Source of the DNA: Pseudomonadota bacterium
GTDB lineage: Bacteria; Cyanobacteriota; Vampirovibrionia; Obscuribacterales; Obscuribacteraceae
Assembly: GCA_021325555.1 (NCBI GenBank)
Contig: JAJPGY010000008.1
Span: 1 to 64,000, forward strand
Length of the DNA stretch: 64,000 nt
Direction of reading: 5' to 3'
Shown here one piece after another: positions 8,502 to 16,864 of the stretch. How positions within the stretch are numbered: position 1 is the stretch's first letter; every line of letters starts with the position of its first letter. A program made the translations under genes and the position numbers. The notes below the pieces were generated by a model, which was given only the letters and a program-made list of their open reading frames with translations, ran no database searches and was not told the origin of the DNA.

Positions 8502-8876
8502 ATGAATGTCAAAGAAGCTTTGACCGTAATGTCTGATCTGGTGTCGGCGATCTATGCGCAACTGGGGAAATTGCCTCTGGGAGGGTATCTGGTTGCTCTC
8601 TTGCGTGGCGCGTTCAATCTGGACAAGCGACCGATCTCTACGATTTTGCATGTCTTCATGCTGGCTTCCGTCCTTGGCCTTACGCTGTGGCAAGCCGCGG
8701 TATTTGTGGCTCCTGAGCTTATCCCTCACTTTCCGTCCAGGGCAATTGAGGCAATCAGGGCAACACCTCTCTCGCCAGTGTCATGGGCATTCGCGGTGAG
8801 CGTTTTGGAGTTGGGTGTGGTCATCTTCACGTTGGCGTTTCTGGCTATGCTGCTCTTGATTAGCTTGCTTGCGTAG
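8502..8876 (+). CDS. Small membrane protein, unknown function
   Basis: 124 residues. The ATG at 8502 is preferred because AAAGGAA precedes it and because the upstream in-frame ATG at 8481 lies inside the 17-bp palindrome. Two hydrophobic spans are clear: ILHVFMLASVLGLTLWQAAVF (~residues 46-66) and a C-terminal helix VSVLELGVVIFTLAFLAMLL. The protein ends shortly after the second helix. I do not recognise the family. The adjacent palindrome suggests repressor control. Confidence 0.6.
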   Translation: MNVKEALTVMSDLVSAIYAQLGKLPLGGYLVALLRGAFNLDKRPISTILHVFMLASVLGLTLWQAAVFVAPELIPHFPSRAIEAIRATPLSPVSWAFAVSVLELGVVIFTLAFLAMLLLISLLA

Positions 8877-9018
8877 CCGACCCTGCGTCTGGCACATCTT
8901 TTGTCGTTCGAATTTTCAAGGACGGCCAGCACTCAACTGCCAGCCAAGCCTTACCTTGGCGCGCAGATTTTGCAGTGAGGATTTGAGCCTATAGAGACGA
9001 ATGATGAGGAGATTCGAA

Positions 9019-9777
9019 ATGGAAAATAACAAGATAGAAATCAGCAAAGTGGCAAGCGACGCTATCGCTTTGCTCGCGGGTGCACACCACGGCGGCGAGG
9101 TTCTGGTCAAGATTGGCATGTGGCCGGGTTGCAGGTCTGTGCTTGAGTCCAGCTGCAACGGGCACCAGTACGAGCTTTTCTTTAACTATCACACAGGCTG
9201 GTACCTGGCACGCGCAAGCTCGATGAACCTTGAGGCTCTGGCACCGACAATGGTGGACTCGAGCCGGTGCCTTTATGAGGTGCAGGCAAACTCCCTTGAG
9301 GAACTGAGGAGCAAGCTGCCCTTGCTTCTGGCGAGCCTTCCCTCGTGGTGCTACGGGCACATTACATGCTTGTATCAGCCCGACTTTGCTGAATTTGAGG
9401 CAACCAAGGGCCTGCCTTCGGCCGGCCGGATCAAGCAACTGATTTACGGGCCGCGCGCAAGTAGCCCCGAGCTGTGGGAGTTCACCAGAGACCTGGTGGA
9501 CACAGCCGCTACTTACCGACCCTTTGTCCCAGCGAAAACCAGCTTCACCTTGTGCTTCTCCCCCTACAAAAACCGCTCATTGGCCGTGTATGTCACAGTC
9601 AAATCTTCAGAGCGAGGGCTGTCCATCGAGATCGATGATCGCCTGGCTTATCTGTGGAAACAGCGACGGCGGCGTTGCCTGTCGGTTGCGGCAGCGGGCG
9701 AGAAGATCGCCAATTATCTGTGCCGGAAGCACGGGGAAATCGGCGCGCTTGCGGTCTCGTACGTTTATCAATGTTGA
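9019..9777 (+). CDS. Hypothetical soluble protein
   Basis: 252 residues starting at the ATG at 9019, which follows GAGGAG at eight bases; an in-frame ATG pair at 9001 lies upstream of that site. No signal peptide or membrane helix is visible. The C-terminal part contains a very basic stretch WKQRRRRCLSVAAAGEKI. Several Cys residues (CLYE, WCYGHITC, NYLCRK, YQC end) are spread through it. No family recognised. Codon composition is slightly lower in GC than the neighbouring metabolic genes, which fits accessory DNA. Confidence 0.6.
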   Translation: MENNKIEISKVASDAIALLAGAHHGGEVLVKIGMWPGCRSVLESSCNGHQYELFFNYHTGWYLARASSMNLEALAPTMVDSSRCLYEVQANSLEELRSKLPLLLASLPSWCYGHITCLYQPDFAEFEATKGLPSAGRIKQLIYGPRASSPELWEFTRDLVDTAATYRPFVPAKTSFTLCFSPYKNRSLAVYVTVKSSERGLSIEIDDRLAYLWKQRRRRCLSVAAAGEKIANYLCRKHGEIGALAVSYVYQC

Positions 9778-10186
9778 TGCCTCGATCGGGGTTGCAGAAG
9801 TTGTTGGATCAGCCGCCTCAATAGTCAGCACCCCAGCTTTCCTTGCGCTCTTCTTTGCGGCAGCCTGCGCGTTGCTGTCTAATAAGAAGTCCGGCAACGA
9901 AGTGCGGGCGGCCGGACTTCTTATCAGAAGTCTTTTGCGTCAGTGGTGCTCTTGGGTGGTGTCGTTAGCAGCTCTTGCGATTGCTGCCACTCCGAAAGCA
10001 GTTCTGGTTACCAGCGCGAGAGCAATCGCACCGTTTATCGTGCTTGCCTTGATTGCCGCTCACTTCCTTTTCAGGAAAACACTTTTCCGCAGACGAGAAA
10101 AATGTGCTCCTCCCGGACCTGTCTGGACCTGCTCTCCACACTGGGCTTGGACGATTTCATCTTTGCCCTGCTGCAAGGTCCTTTGA
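9770..10186 (+). CDS. Possible small multi-span membrane protein or remnant
   Basis: The frame starting inside the end of the previous gene encodes three convincing hydrophobic segments (TPAFLALFFAAACALL, WVVSLAALAIAATP, APFIVLALIAAHFLF) and stops at 10186. No normal start codon with a ribosome site precedes the first helix, so it may be a frameshifted tail or a gene with an unusual start. A long perfect hairpin lies within it at 9882-9924. The function is unknown. Confidence 0.3.
   Translation, partial: NVDASIGVAEVVGSAASIVSTPAFLALFFAAACALLSNKKSGNEVRAAGLLIRSLLRQWCSWVVSLAALAIAATPKAVLVTSARAIAPFIVLALIAAHFLFRKTLFRRREKCAPPGPVWTCSPHWAWTISSLPCCKVL
9882..9924. repeat. Perfect 14-bp inverted repeat
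   Basis: ATAAGAAGTCCGGC at 9882-9895 and its exact complement at 9911-9924 enclose a 15-base loop. There is no T-run, so it is not a standard terminator. Confidence 0.7.
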
Positions 10187-10387
10187 GCTTCTTCGGCTTC
10201 GACCTGCCCTTAACTTTTGAATTGACCCCGATTTCGCTCCAGTCGGCCTGTTTGCGCTGCCACTCGGAACCGTCTGAGGGGTCAATTCATCACTTGGCAA
10301 TTTTTATGGGGTATCTAACGCTATCATATAGTATATTATGAAACCTAAAATAGCGCTGGAGCTGCAGTGTCATGAAACCCGTGGGCT

Positions 10388-10442
10388 CAAAAACAGGGAA
10401 AGGTGGGGGCGCGGCGGGAGAGTGAGTCCCCGTGCCGCGCCC
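10388..10442 (-). terminator. Terminator at the end of the PLD gene group
   Basis: On the minus strand GGGCGCGGC (10442-10434) pairs with GCCGCGCCC (10415-10407) and a T-rich tract ending in TTTTT follows. It lies just past the stop of the last gene of the minus-strand group. Confidence 0.65.
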
Positions 10443-10472
10443 GAGAAGGTTTGTTCACGGCGCTGGCCGCAA

Positions 10473-10790
10473 TCACCACTTCTTGCCGCCTTCGGGCCGC
10501 GTGCGGTTGCCGAACAGGTGGAAGGTCTTGCCGTTGCTGTCGAACGTGCCCAGGTAGTCCGGGAACTGCGCCACCTTGTCACGATGGATCTCCTGACCGG
10601 TTTCGACGATCAGGAATTCTCGCTCGTCGTGCCGGTATGGCTGGGCTTCCCGCTGGCTGACGATGAGTAGCGGGCTGTCGTCGCGGACATGAACGCCGAG
10701 GACGGTCCAGTTGCCCGGACCATTTGCGGCCGGCAGATTGACCGTGCAGACGCCGGCTTGAGAGGGGAGTGGATATTCGATAATGAACAT
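10473..10790 (-). CDS. Small protein resembling DUF7352
   Basis: 105 residues from an ATG at 10790 with AAGGAG seven bases upstream. The pattern EYPLP ... VNLPA ... VLGVHV ... ETGQEI ... YLGTFDSNGKTFHLFGN resembles DUF7352 proteins common in phages and plasmids (start YPLP, then GTGH, then YLGT...FH). Last gene of the PLD-centred group and separated from it by a short GC hairpin. No enzymatic motif. The family link is from memory of the pattern and should be treated as tentative. Confidence 0.6.
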   Translation of the reverse strand: MFIIEYPLPSQAGVCTVNLPAANGPGNWTVLGVHVRDDSPLLIVSQREAQPYRHDEREFLIVETGQEIHRDKVAQFPDYLGTFDSNGKTFHLFGNRTRPEGGKKW

Positions 10791-10884
10791 AACGATTCTC
10801 CTTCGTGTAAAGGGTGTAATCCGGGAGCAGGCGCCGCTGTCAGGCACAGTGCCCGGCAAGCGACGCCCCCATTCCGGTTGTCTG

Positions 10885-10902
10885 CGGTCCTTGCGGACCG
10901 CT
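10885..10902. repeat. Hairpin between PLD and DUF7352-like genes
   Basis: GCGGTCC and GGACCGC around a four-base loop, between two minus-strand genes; it may be a terminator or processing site. Confidence 0.45.
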
Positions 10903-10920
10903 GGTAACTAACGGACGACC

Positions 10921-12663
10921 TCACGCCGCCTGGCCGGCAGCCGGCTTCGTCAGGTACTCCAGCTCCCTGCGCGCCGCGCCGCCAGGCAGGTACTTCGCCT
11001 GCCAGTCGGGCGTCGAGCTCAGGTAGCCGGTGAACGTGCTCTCGTGGATGTAGAGCAACCAGCGGAACCTGTAGTGCTCATACACATCCAGGATGTGCAC
11101 GAGCATGGCCAGGCACGCCTCCTGATTGCCCCGCACGGTGAGCAGGTTCTCGTCGTTCTCGTACGACGCCTTGAAGCCGAGCTGATGGCTTCCCGTGCGG
11201 AAGGAGCACTTCGCCGGGTCCATCGGATCGATGGCAATCACCTTGGAGTGGATGATTGCGTGCGAATCCGGACCCGCCTTGAGAAGCTCCTGCACCCAGG
11301 GCCCCATCTGCTGCTCGATCGCCTCCGCCGCAATGATGTCGGGCGACTGCCCGTTGCGGTGGAAGAGCGCCACGCCGTCGGTCGTGGTGCCTTCCGCGGT
11401 GGCAGCCTGGCCTGCGCCCTGCTGCTGCCTGGGGAGAGCCTGCGGTGAACTCACCGCGCCACGAACGATTAGCTCCGGACGCTTCTGCTCCAGGTAGGCC
11501 GCCTCGCTGACCATCGACGGGAAACCCGGGAAGAAGGTCAGGAAGAAGAACGCCTCCGCGGCATTTTCCATGTCGTGGAAGAGCTCGGCCATGTCCGGGG
11601 GCGTGGCGGCACCGTGCTGCGGCTTGTTCTCCTCCGTCGTGTTGGGGGAGAACCAGACCTGCACCGTGCCGTCGCCGAGCTGGCACTCCGGCTTGCGCGT
11701 GGCGTTGGCCTTGCGCAGGTCGGCACCTTGCTCGTTGCCGGAAGCCTTGAGCAGCTGCCAGTAGGCGAAGTAGATCTGCGCCAGCTCAACGCACTCGACA
11801 ATGATTGCATTGTTGGCCTGGCCGCACAGACCGGTCGGCGTCCAGTTGGTGCTGCCGGAGAGGATGGCCCGCGGCGTGCCGCTGGCATCCACGTAAACAC
11901 CGGACTTGTTGTGCCCGATGTGCCGGCCCGGGAGCATCCGGCTCTGGAAGTCGACGCCCGCCGCCTGGAGCTGTTCGCGGGTCGGCTTGTTGGTCTCGTC
12001 ATCCGGCCCGGTGTTGGACAGGATGAGGCTGACCACGTCCTTGCCGTCTACGATGCAGGCGATGAGCTCCGGATCGGACAGCTCGTAGAGCGCCAGGTGG
12101 ACCCGGCCGCCCTCCGTGCGCGCCCGCTTGATGAGAGCCGTGAGCTGGTCGATGAGCCCGCCCGCCAGCCGGTTGCGAATCGCGTTGCCGGCAGTCTTGA
12201 TCGCCTCCAGCAACACCGTGTAGTCCGGGGCGCCGTCCGCACCTTTGGGCAGCTGGCGAGCCAGCCACTGGGTGGAGAGGATGCCGCGGTTGAACTTCAA
12301 CGAGATGTTGCCGAACTGCGACTTCAGCCCGACCTTGTTGGTGAGGGCCTTGAGGTCCTCGCGCGCGGTGAGCGCGCCGGGCTTGCCGACCATCGGGCAG
12401 AACTCGTACTGGTACGTCTCGCCCTCGACGGCATCGAAGTCCATGAATGTGGGCTTCTGCCAGGGCCAGACGTCGGACGGCTGTCCTTCCCAGTTGTCGT
12501 TCTTGTCGCCCTCGAAGCCGAGGTGGGACCGCTGGACGATCCGCTCGCCGGTGGCGACGTTTACCCGGGTGATCCGGAAGCCGAGGAAATCCGCCAGCTC
12601 CTGGTCAGGCAAGCAGCCCGCCCAGATGGTGACGTTGTTTGAGTAAGCGCACGCTTTGAACAT
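10921..12663 (-). CDS. Phospholipase D-like protein with two HKD motifs
   Basis: 580 residues from an ATG at 12663 (AAAGGA upstream). Two HKD-type half-sites are visible. The first is at H251 (GRHIGHNKSGVYVD, then LSGSTNW), with one residue more than usual before the Asp. The second is at H472 (IIHSKVIAIDP, then FRTGSHQLG), which fits HxKx4D exactly. PLD-superfamily enzymes form one active site from two such motifs and cleave phosphodiesters in lipids or nucleic acids. No signal peptide or membrane helix is seen, so it is probably cytosolic, which makes a phospholipid-scavenging role less likely. The N-terminal ~200 residues and the segment 300-420 have no family I recognise. It sits in a group of four same-strand genes. 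Confidence 0.85.
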   Translation of the reverse strand: MFKACAYSNNVTIWAGCLPDQELADFLGFRITRVNVATGERIVQRSHLGFEGDKNDNWEGQPSDVWPWQKPTFMDFDAVEGETYQYEFCPMVGKPGALTAREDLKALTNKVGLKSQFGNISLKFNRGILSTQWLARQLPKGADGAPDYTVLLEAIKTAGNAIRNRLAGGLIDQLTALIKRARTEGGRVHLALYELSDPELIACIVDGKDVVSLILSNTGPDDETNKPTREQLQAAGVDFQSRMLPGRHIGHNKSGVYVDASGTPRAILSGSTNWTPTGLCGQANNAIIVECVELAQIYFAYWQLLKASGNEQGADLRKANATRKPECQLGDGTVQVWFSPNTTEENKPQHGAATPPDMAELFHDMENAAEAFFFLTFFPGFPSMVSEAAYLEQKRPELIVRGAVSSPQALPRQQQGAGQAATAEGTTTDGVALFHRNGQSPDIIAAEAIEQQMGPWVQELLKAGPDSHAIIHSKVIAIDPMDPAKCSFRTGSHQLGFKASYENDENLLTVRGNQEACLAMLVHILDVYEHYRFRWLLYIHESTFTGYLSSTPDWQAKYLPGGAARRELEYLTKPAAGQAA

Positions 12664-13018
12664 TGTAATGGTCCTTTCTCTTGCCGGAGCCGCGCCGGTC
12701 TCCCTGCGACTTGCGTTGTCGCAGCGGCATCCTGAGCGCTTCCCGGACAGACTCGGGAAAAGGCGCCGCCCTGCCGACACGGCCGCGCGCCAGGCGGAAA
12801 GCCCGGCGGCAAGCACTTTTCGGAACAGGGTGGCAGCCCTGGAGAACGGACAGCGACCCCCGGGAGCTGGCTGCTCGCCGGACGATCCGCTATCCCGTGA
12901 GGTCTTTTGGAACGACGGGCGACTCATGTTGAGCTCCCTTCTTGGGTCGAGTGTTGGGCCGAGACCCGGACGGGCGAGGCATCCCTCGCCCGCACCGATC
13001 TGGTCTTGCGTCTGTCGA
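12664..13018. other. Intergenic spacer with two hairpins
   Basis: This spacer of about 355 bases separates two minus-strand genes. CTGCGAC / GTCGCAG near 12703-12724 and CGGGCGAGG / CCTCGCCCG at 12971-12992 can form hairpins, the latter right after the stop of the upstream gene. No gene was seen. Confidence 0.5.
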
Positions 13019-13651
13019 TCAGCTCGCGTTCGCAGCCGGCATCGGGTGCGCCGCGACCAGCACGCGACCGCTGGTCTCCGGGTCCGCGAACTGCGGGCGG
13101 GCCACCGGCGGCTTCCACTGCTCGGCAGCGGGGCGGCCCTTGGACAGCTTCTGGGCGATGCGAATCGGCATGGCCAGGACGGCAGTGCGGCTGCCGGTGC
13201 CGGCGATGTCCTTCTCGTCCAGCTTCAGCAGGCGGGCAACCTCTGCCCAGGCGCGCTTGCGGTCGGCAGGCGAGGCATCCGGCTTGGCCGCCACCTCGAA
13301 CGACGAGGCCGCCTGCGCCTGCAGCTCGGGGTTCTTCACCACCTGCTGCCAGATGAAGGAGCTGGCGGAGAGCTGCACGTCGAGGTTGTGCACCCAGTCC
13401 TTCCAGGCGTCCGGGAACCCGGCCCACTGCGGCATCGTGCCGTGGAGCAGGGTCGCCACCGTCCGCGTGCCCTTCTGGGTGACGCGCACGAGGTAGTCCG
13501 TCTCACCGAACCCGGGAGCGACGGTGATCTTCACCGCGCGCATGTCGAGCTCGTCGTCCACCTTTGTCACGTCGACGAGGCCTTTCCGGCTGGCGTACAC
13601 CTTGCTGGTGAGCTTGGCCCTGGGGTCGTTGAGGATAACTGGAATCGTCAT
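13019..13651 (-). CDS. Hypothetical protein in PLD group
   Basis: 210 residues. The ATG at 13651 follows AAGGTAGGATC. N-terminal MTIPVILNDPRAKLTSKVY, then a charged domain with VTKVDDELDMRAVKITVAPGF, and a C-terminal segment with IAGTGSRTAVLAMPIRIAQKL. There is no signal peptide, membrane span or catalytic motif I can name. It is the second gene of the four-gene minus-strand group, so it may act with the PLD-like protein, but that is only context. Confidence 0.65.
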   Translation of the reverse strand: MTIPVILNDPRAKLTSKVYASRKGLVDVTKVDDELDMRAVKITVAPGFGETDYLVRVTQKGTRTVATLLHGTMPQWAGFPDAWKDWVHNLDVQLSASSFIWQQVVKNPELQAQAASSFEVAAKPDASPADRKRAWAEVARLLKLDEKDIAGTGSRTAVLAMPIRIAQKLSKGRPAAEQWKPPVARPQFADPETSGRVLVAAHPMPAANAS

Positions 13652-13883
13652 GACTGATCCTACCTTTCGGTTGAAAGTGAGTGCCACCGGCAGCGGTGGC
13701 GACCCGATTCGTTCAATGACAAGCCGCGTGGGTCGAACTGCCCGACCCGATGCGGCTGCTCCTGGGGCGATCCGGGCTTCCGGTGCCCCTTCAGCACGAA
13801 CGATTGCGGGCAAGCCGGAAGGGCGACTCCCGTCCGGCTTATCCACCAGGTGGGCGCCGGCGCAGCGAAGGAGGCAGAGCCTC

Positions 13884-14642
13884 TTATCGCTGCGGCGGCA
13901 GGAGAAGGATGAGCCGGGCCGAGCCGCTGAGCAACGTGCCCTGCGGCATGGTGCCGTCCGGTGCGTCATCAAGAATCAGGTTCACCAGAACCGACCAGTC
14001 GGCGGCCGATCCGGTGAACGTCACGCCCGGCAGCTCGAAGCGCTGCTTCCTGCCGGCGGCGGCCCGGAGCCCCTCCTGCGCCAGCGGCTTGAGCCAGCTC
14101 TTTGGAAGGAGCTCGCTGCCGTCGGGCGGGGTGAGCGCGGGAGCCTGCTGCCAGGTCCAGGCCTGCTGGAGACCCGGTCCCGGCGCCGGCGCCTTGTACA
14201 TGACCGCCAGCACCGTGCCCATGGCGTAGGGCTCGATGCGGATCAGGCGGTCCGTCCAGGACCAGGCAAGAGCGCCGGCGATGGCAGCGCTCCAGTCCTC
14301 GGCATCCGGCGCATGCCTGTCGCCGCTGACCTGGCTGTACGCCGGGTGACGATCGTCGCCCTGGCGGCAGAGGTCCGCGGTGAGGATGAGCCGGATCAGA
14401 GCCGTGGTCGCAGCCCCGGGCATGGGCTCGGTCGGGAACTGCTCGAGCATCGCCACCTGGACGAAGCTGTGGGCAGCCTGCCAGAGCCGGCTGATCATGC
14501 CCGCATCGCGGAACGCCTGCTCACCGCTGGCCAGCTCCTCGTGGACCAGAAGGTCCTGAGCGCTTCCCGTCACGCCCGTGTTCTGGAGCTTCTGCCGGAA
14601 TGCCGGCTCGTCGGGAAACTGAGGCATTGAGATTCCTCGCAT
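13884..14642 (-). CDS. Hypothetical protein, first gene of PLD group
   Basis: 252 residues. The start at 14642 is chosen because AAAGGAGAG lies six bases upstream; the open frame continues further but without a ribosome site. Tryptophan-rich middle (MISRLWQAAH, IAGALAWSWTDRL, AWTWQQAPAL) and a C-terminal beta-like part ending in SARLILLLPPQR. No membrane segments and no known motif. A 232-base spacer with a GCCACC/GGTGGC hairpin separates it from the next gene, so each gene of the group may also have its own expression signals. Confidence 0.65.
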   Translation of the reverse strand: MRGISMPQFPDEPAFRQKLQNTGVTGSAQDLLVHEELASGEQAFRDAGMISRLWQAAHSFVQVAMLEQFPTEPMPGAATTALIRLILTADLCRQGDDRHPAYSQVSGDRHAPDAEDWSAAIAGALAWSWTDRLIRIEPYAMGTVLAVMYKAPAPGPGLQQAWTWQQAPALTPPDGSELLPKSWLKPLAQEGLRAAAGRKQRFELPGVTFTGSAADWSVLVNLILDDAPDGTMPQGTLLSGSARLILLLPPQR

Positions 14643-15687
14643 AAGGCTCTCCTTTCGTGTAATGAACTCGTTGATGATCTGCGCGTGCGCGCAAGGCAAC
14701 CTCGCTGTTGTCGGTCGGCATGCGCTTTCCAACTGGGCAAGGCAGACTGCAACGAGCGATGGCTGGTCGCACCCCCGGAGAGGAGATGAGGCAAGCAGCC
14801 ATTGCTCCCGCAAGAAGCTCGGCGTGAAACGGCTCGGCGAGCGCCAAAACCGTCCTTGCTGATGCCCCGGTGAATGAGCGTGATCAACCTGACGCCGCGT
14901 CAACGGGAGTCGGGTTGGCTCAAGATCTCATTCGGTGTTCTGTCTCGGGTTTGAGGCTCTTTGTGAAAAGAGGAAACGGACAAGTAAGATCACCGTAAGT
15001 CTTTACCCGGAGCCTGATCAACAGTGCTTAAACAGTTCGTCACCGCTAACCCTTTGCCTGGATCATCCAATCTCTTTAAAGTCAATGAAGCGCGAAACCT
15101 GGATGAAGACTAGGCCTCCGGCAAGGACAAGCGGCCACGGACTGTTAATTGTGGGTGACCGCGCGCGAGGATCCATCTGGTTAGATCTGCTCGCGCGAGC
15201 ATGGGAATTACACGACTGAGCCCGCGGCGAACTGTTCGTGAAGCTCGCGGCATCCGTTTTCGGCACCAGGTGCCGACCTCCCAGAAGCCGATCCACGCGC
15301 CGAACATCCGAAGCCAGCCCTGGCGTGAGTCTCGCCAATTCCCGAGCTCACTCTAACTGGGAATATCACGCTGACCGCCCGGCTGCGGGCTGCGACGGTC
15401 GAAATCGCACGATGCGCGAAGATGCTCATCACGACGGCATCTTCGCGCTCGAATCAAGATCCTCAGGTTCGCGCGGCCCGATGAAGGCATGTTGAAACAC
15501 TCATGCTGAGAAACTTAGGGTATAGCCATCTAGTTTCAACAAAGAACAAACTGGAAGGAAGAATCCACAAGGAACCACAACAAGACTAACTCTCGAGCTA
15601 AAAGGCATCCATGAGCGGATGCTCGGGAACTTGTATCTCTCCGAACCAACGGTCCGGAGCAACGTGGAACTGAAAGGAAATCAACCA
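14643..15687. other. Intergenic kilobase, nothing assigned
   Basis: About 1 kb between the divergent PLD group and the small plus-strand membrane genes. The open frames in 15060-15500 are short, Arg/Ser-rich and lack ribosome sites, which is typical of non-coding GC-rich DNA. The A-rich stretch at 15530-15600 and the region before 15688 probably hold the promoter of the small membrane genes. Confidence 0.4.
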
Positions 15688-15843
15688 ATGGACCCGTTTT
15701 CCAAGATCTTGATCGTTGTCTACGCGGCAATCATCCTGTGTCTCTTCATGTGGATTGCCACTCACTCCGCGCAAGCAGCCTTGATCGCACTCGCAGTGTT
15801 CGCCTTCTTTGTCGCCCTCGTCATCGGCACAAGGCGCTACTAG
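15688..15843 (+). CDS. 51-residue membrane protein
   Basis: Starts at the ATG at 15688 with GAAAGGAAA 10-15 bases upstream. Two hydrophobic helices (ILIVVYAAIILCLFMWIA and ALIALAVFAFFVALVIG) and a basic end GTRRY. Unknown family. First of three small membrane-associated genes on the plus strand, which end in a strong terminator at 16712-16783. Confidence 0.65.
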   Translation: MDPFSKILIVVYAAIILCLFMWIATHSAQAALIALAVFAFFVALVIGTRRY

Positions 15844-15887
15844 TCATCGCGGTCTACCTTCGAAGCACCAAGAGCAAAGGAGAATCC

Positions 15888-16274
15888 ATGATCGCAATCG
15901 CCGTCATCCTGTGCGCCGCCCTGGTCGGCGGGCTCATACTGCTCGTCGCCGCCAACGGCAACAGCACGCCCGTTGCCCACGCGGAGATTGTCGAGCCGTG
16001 CTCGCGCAGTATCCGCCCCGGTGAAACCCGCTGGGCGTATGTCGCGGGCAGGCGCCGCGTCTACGTCCGCGACTCTGTTTTCCACGAGGATCGCGAGATG
16101 CTGGTCATCACCGGCACCGGCGATCCGCGCCGCCAGCGCGCATCCACGCCGACGATCCCTGCCGAACGCGTCACGCCATTCGCTGACGATCCGACCGCCC
16201 GCCTGGCGATCGCTGCCTACCAGCAAGCCGCCGACGTTCCAGACGTCCGGCCGCGGCTGTCCGTTTACGCCTGA
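15888..16274 (+). CDS. Membrane-anchored or secreted hypothetical protein
   Basis: 128 residues, ATG at 15888 with AAAGGAGAA upstream. Residues 1-21 form one hydrophobic helix (IAIAVILCAALVGGLILLVAA), a signal anchor without a clear cleavage site. The rest is hydrophilic with two Arg-rich strands (WAYVAGRRRVYVRD) and a helical end. Family unknown. Confidence 0.65.
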   Translation: MIAIAVILCAALVGGLILLVAANGNSTPVAHAEIVEPCSRSIRPGETRWAYVAGRRRVYVRDSVFHEDREMLVITGTGDPRRQRASTPTIPAERVTPFADDPTARLAIAAYQQAADVPDVRPRLSVYA

Positions 16275-16290
16275 GTCGGGAGGTCCATTG

Positions 16291-16334
16291 CCTTCCGGCC
16301 TCATCACCCTGGACAAGGTCGAAACCGGAAGGAG
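16291..16334 (+). promoter_or_regulatory. Hairpin covering the ribosome-binding site of the next gene
   Basis: CCTTCCGG at 16291-16298 is complementary to CCGGAAGG at 16325-16332, which overlaps the ribosome site AAGGAG (16329-16334) of the gene starting at 16341. Folding would hide the site and lower translation. Confidence 0.5.
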
Positions 16335-16340
16335 AATACA

Positions 16341-16682
16341 ATGGCGGGCCTCGACTTGATCGTGATTTTGCTGCTCGCCGGCGTTGTCGGCGTTAACGCC
16401 CTGTCGTACTGGCTGTTCACCAGCCTACACGATCTCGTCCTCTCCTCGGAGGAAGGATTCGTGGGCGAAAGGACGGCGGCCATCTACGCACAGTATCTTT
16501 ACGCCGGGCTGATGAAAGGACCGTTCTTCAACGTCCCGAGCATGATCGTCTCTGGCAACGCAGAGACGGACAAGCTCATCCGCTCCGCGAAGGCATCCGA
16601 TCAGTACGCGCGCATCGCCCGGATCGCCGAGTACGTCAAGCTCGCCCCGATTAACATCGTGCCGTATCTGATCCTACGCTGA
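16341..16682 (+). CDS. Small membrane-anchored hypothetical protein
   Basis: 113 residues. An N-terminal helix (DLIVILLLAGVVGVNALSYWLF) is followed by a soluble domain of ~85 residues with helices (AAIYAQYLYAGLMKG, IRSAKASDQYARIARIAEYVK). The ATG at 16341 follows AAGGAG. The family is not recognised. The upstream hairpin may regulate its translation, and a rho-independent terminator closes the unit. Confidence 0.65.
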   Translation: MAGLDLIVILLLAGVVGVNALSYWLFTSLHDLVLSSEEGFVGERTAAIYAQYLYAGLMKGPFFNVPSMIVSGNAETDKLIRSAKASDQYARIARIAEYVKLAPINIVPYLILR

Positions 16683-16711
16683 CGTCCCACTTTCTTTACG
16701 GAATCCCCCGG

Positions 16712-16783
16712 CCGCACCGTGACGCACGGCATCGCTGCATGCTCCCATGCCGATGCTGGCGTCACCGTGCGGGCTTTCTTTTT
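16712..16783 (+). terminator. Strong rho-independent terminator
   Basis: CCGCACCGTGACG at 16712-16724 pairs perfectly with CGTCACCGTGCGG at 16760-16772, followed by GCTTTCTTTTT. It ends the 15.7-16.7 kb unit. Confidence 0.85.
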
Positions 16784-16864
16784 CGTCTCAATTTTGCGAA
16801 TACCTACCATCTTATCTAGTATCTAGTGCCCGGTTCAAGCGAATGTCTGAAGCCTCTTGAAGGG

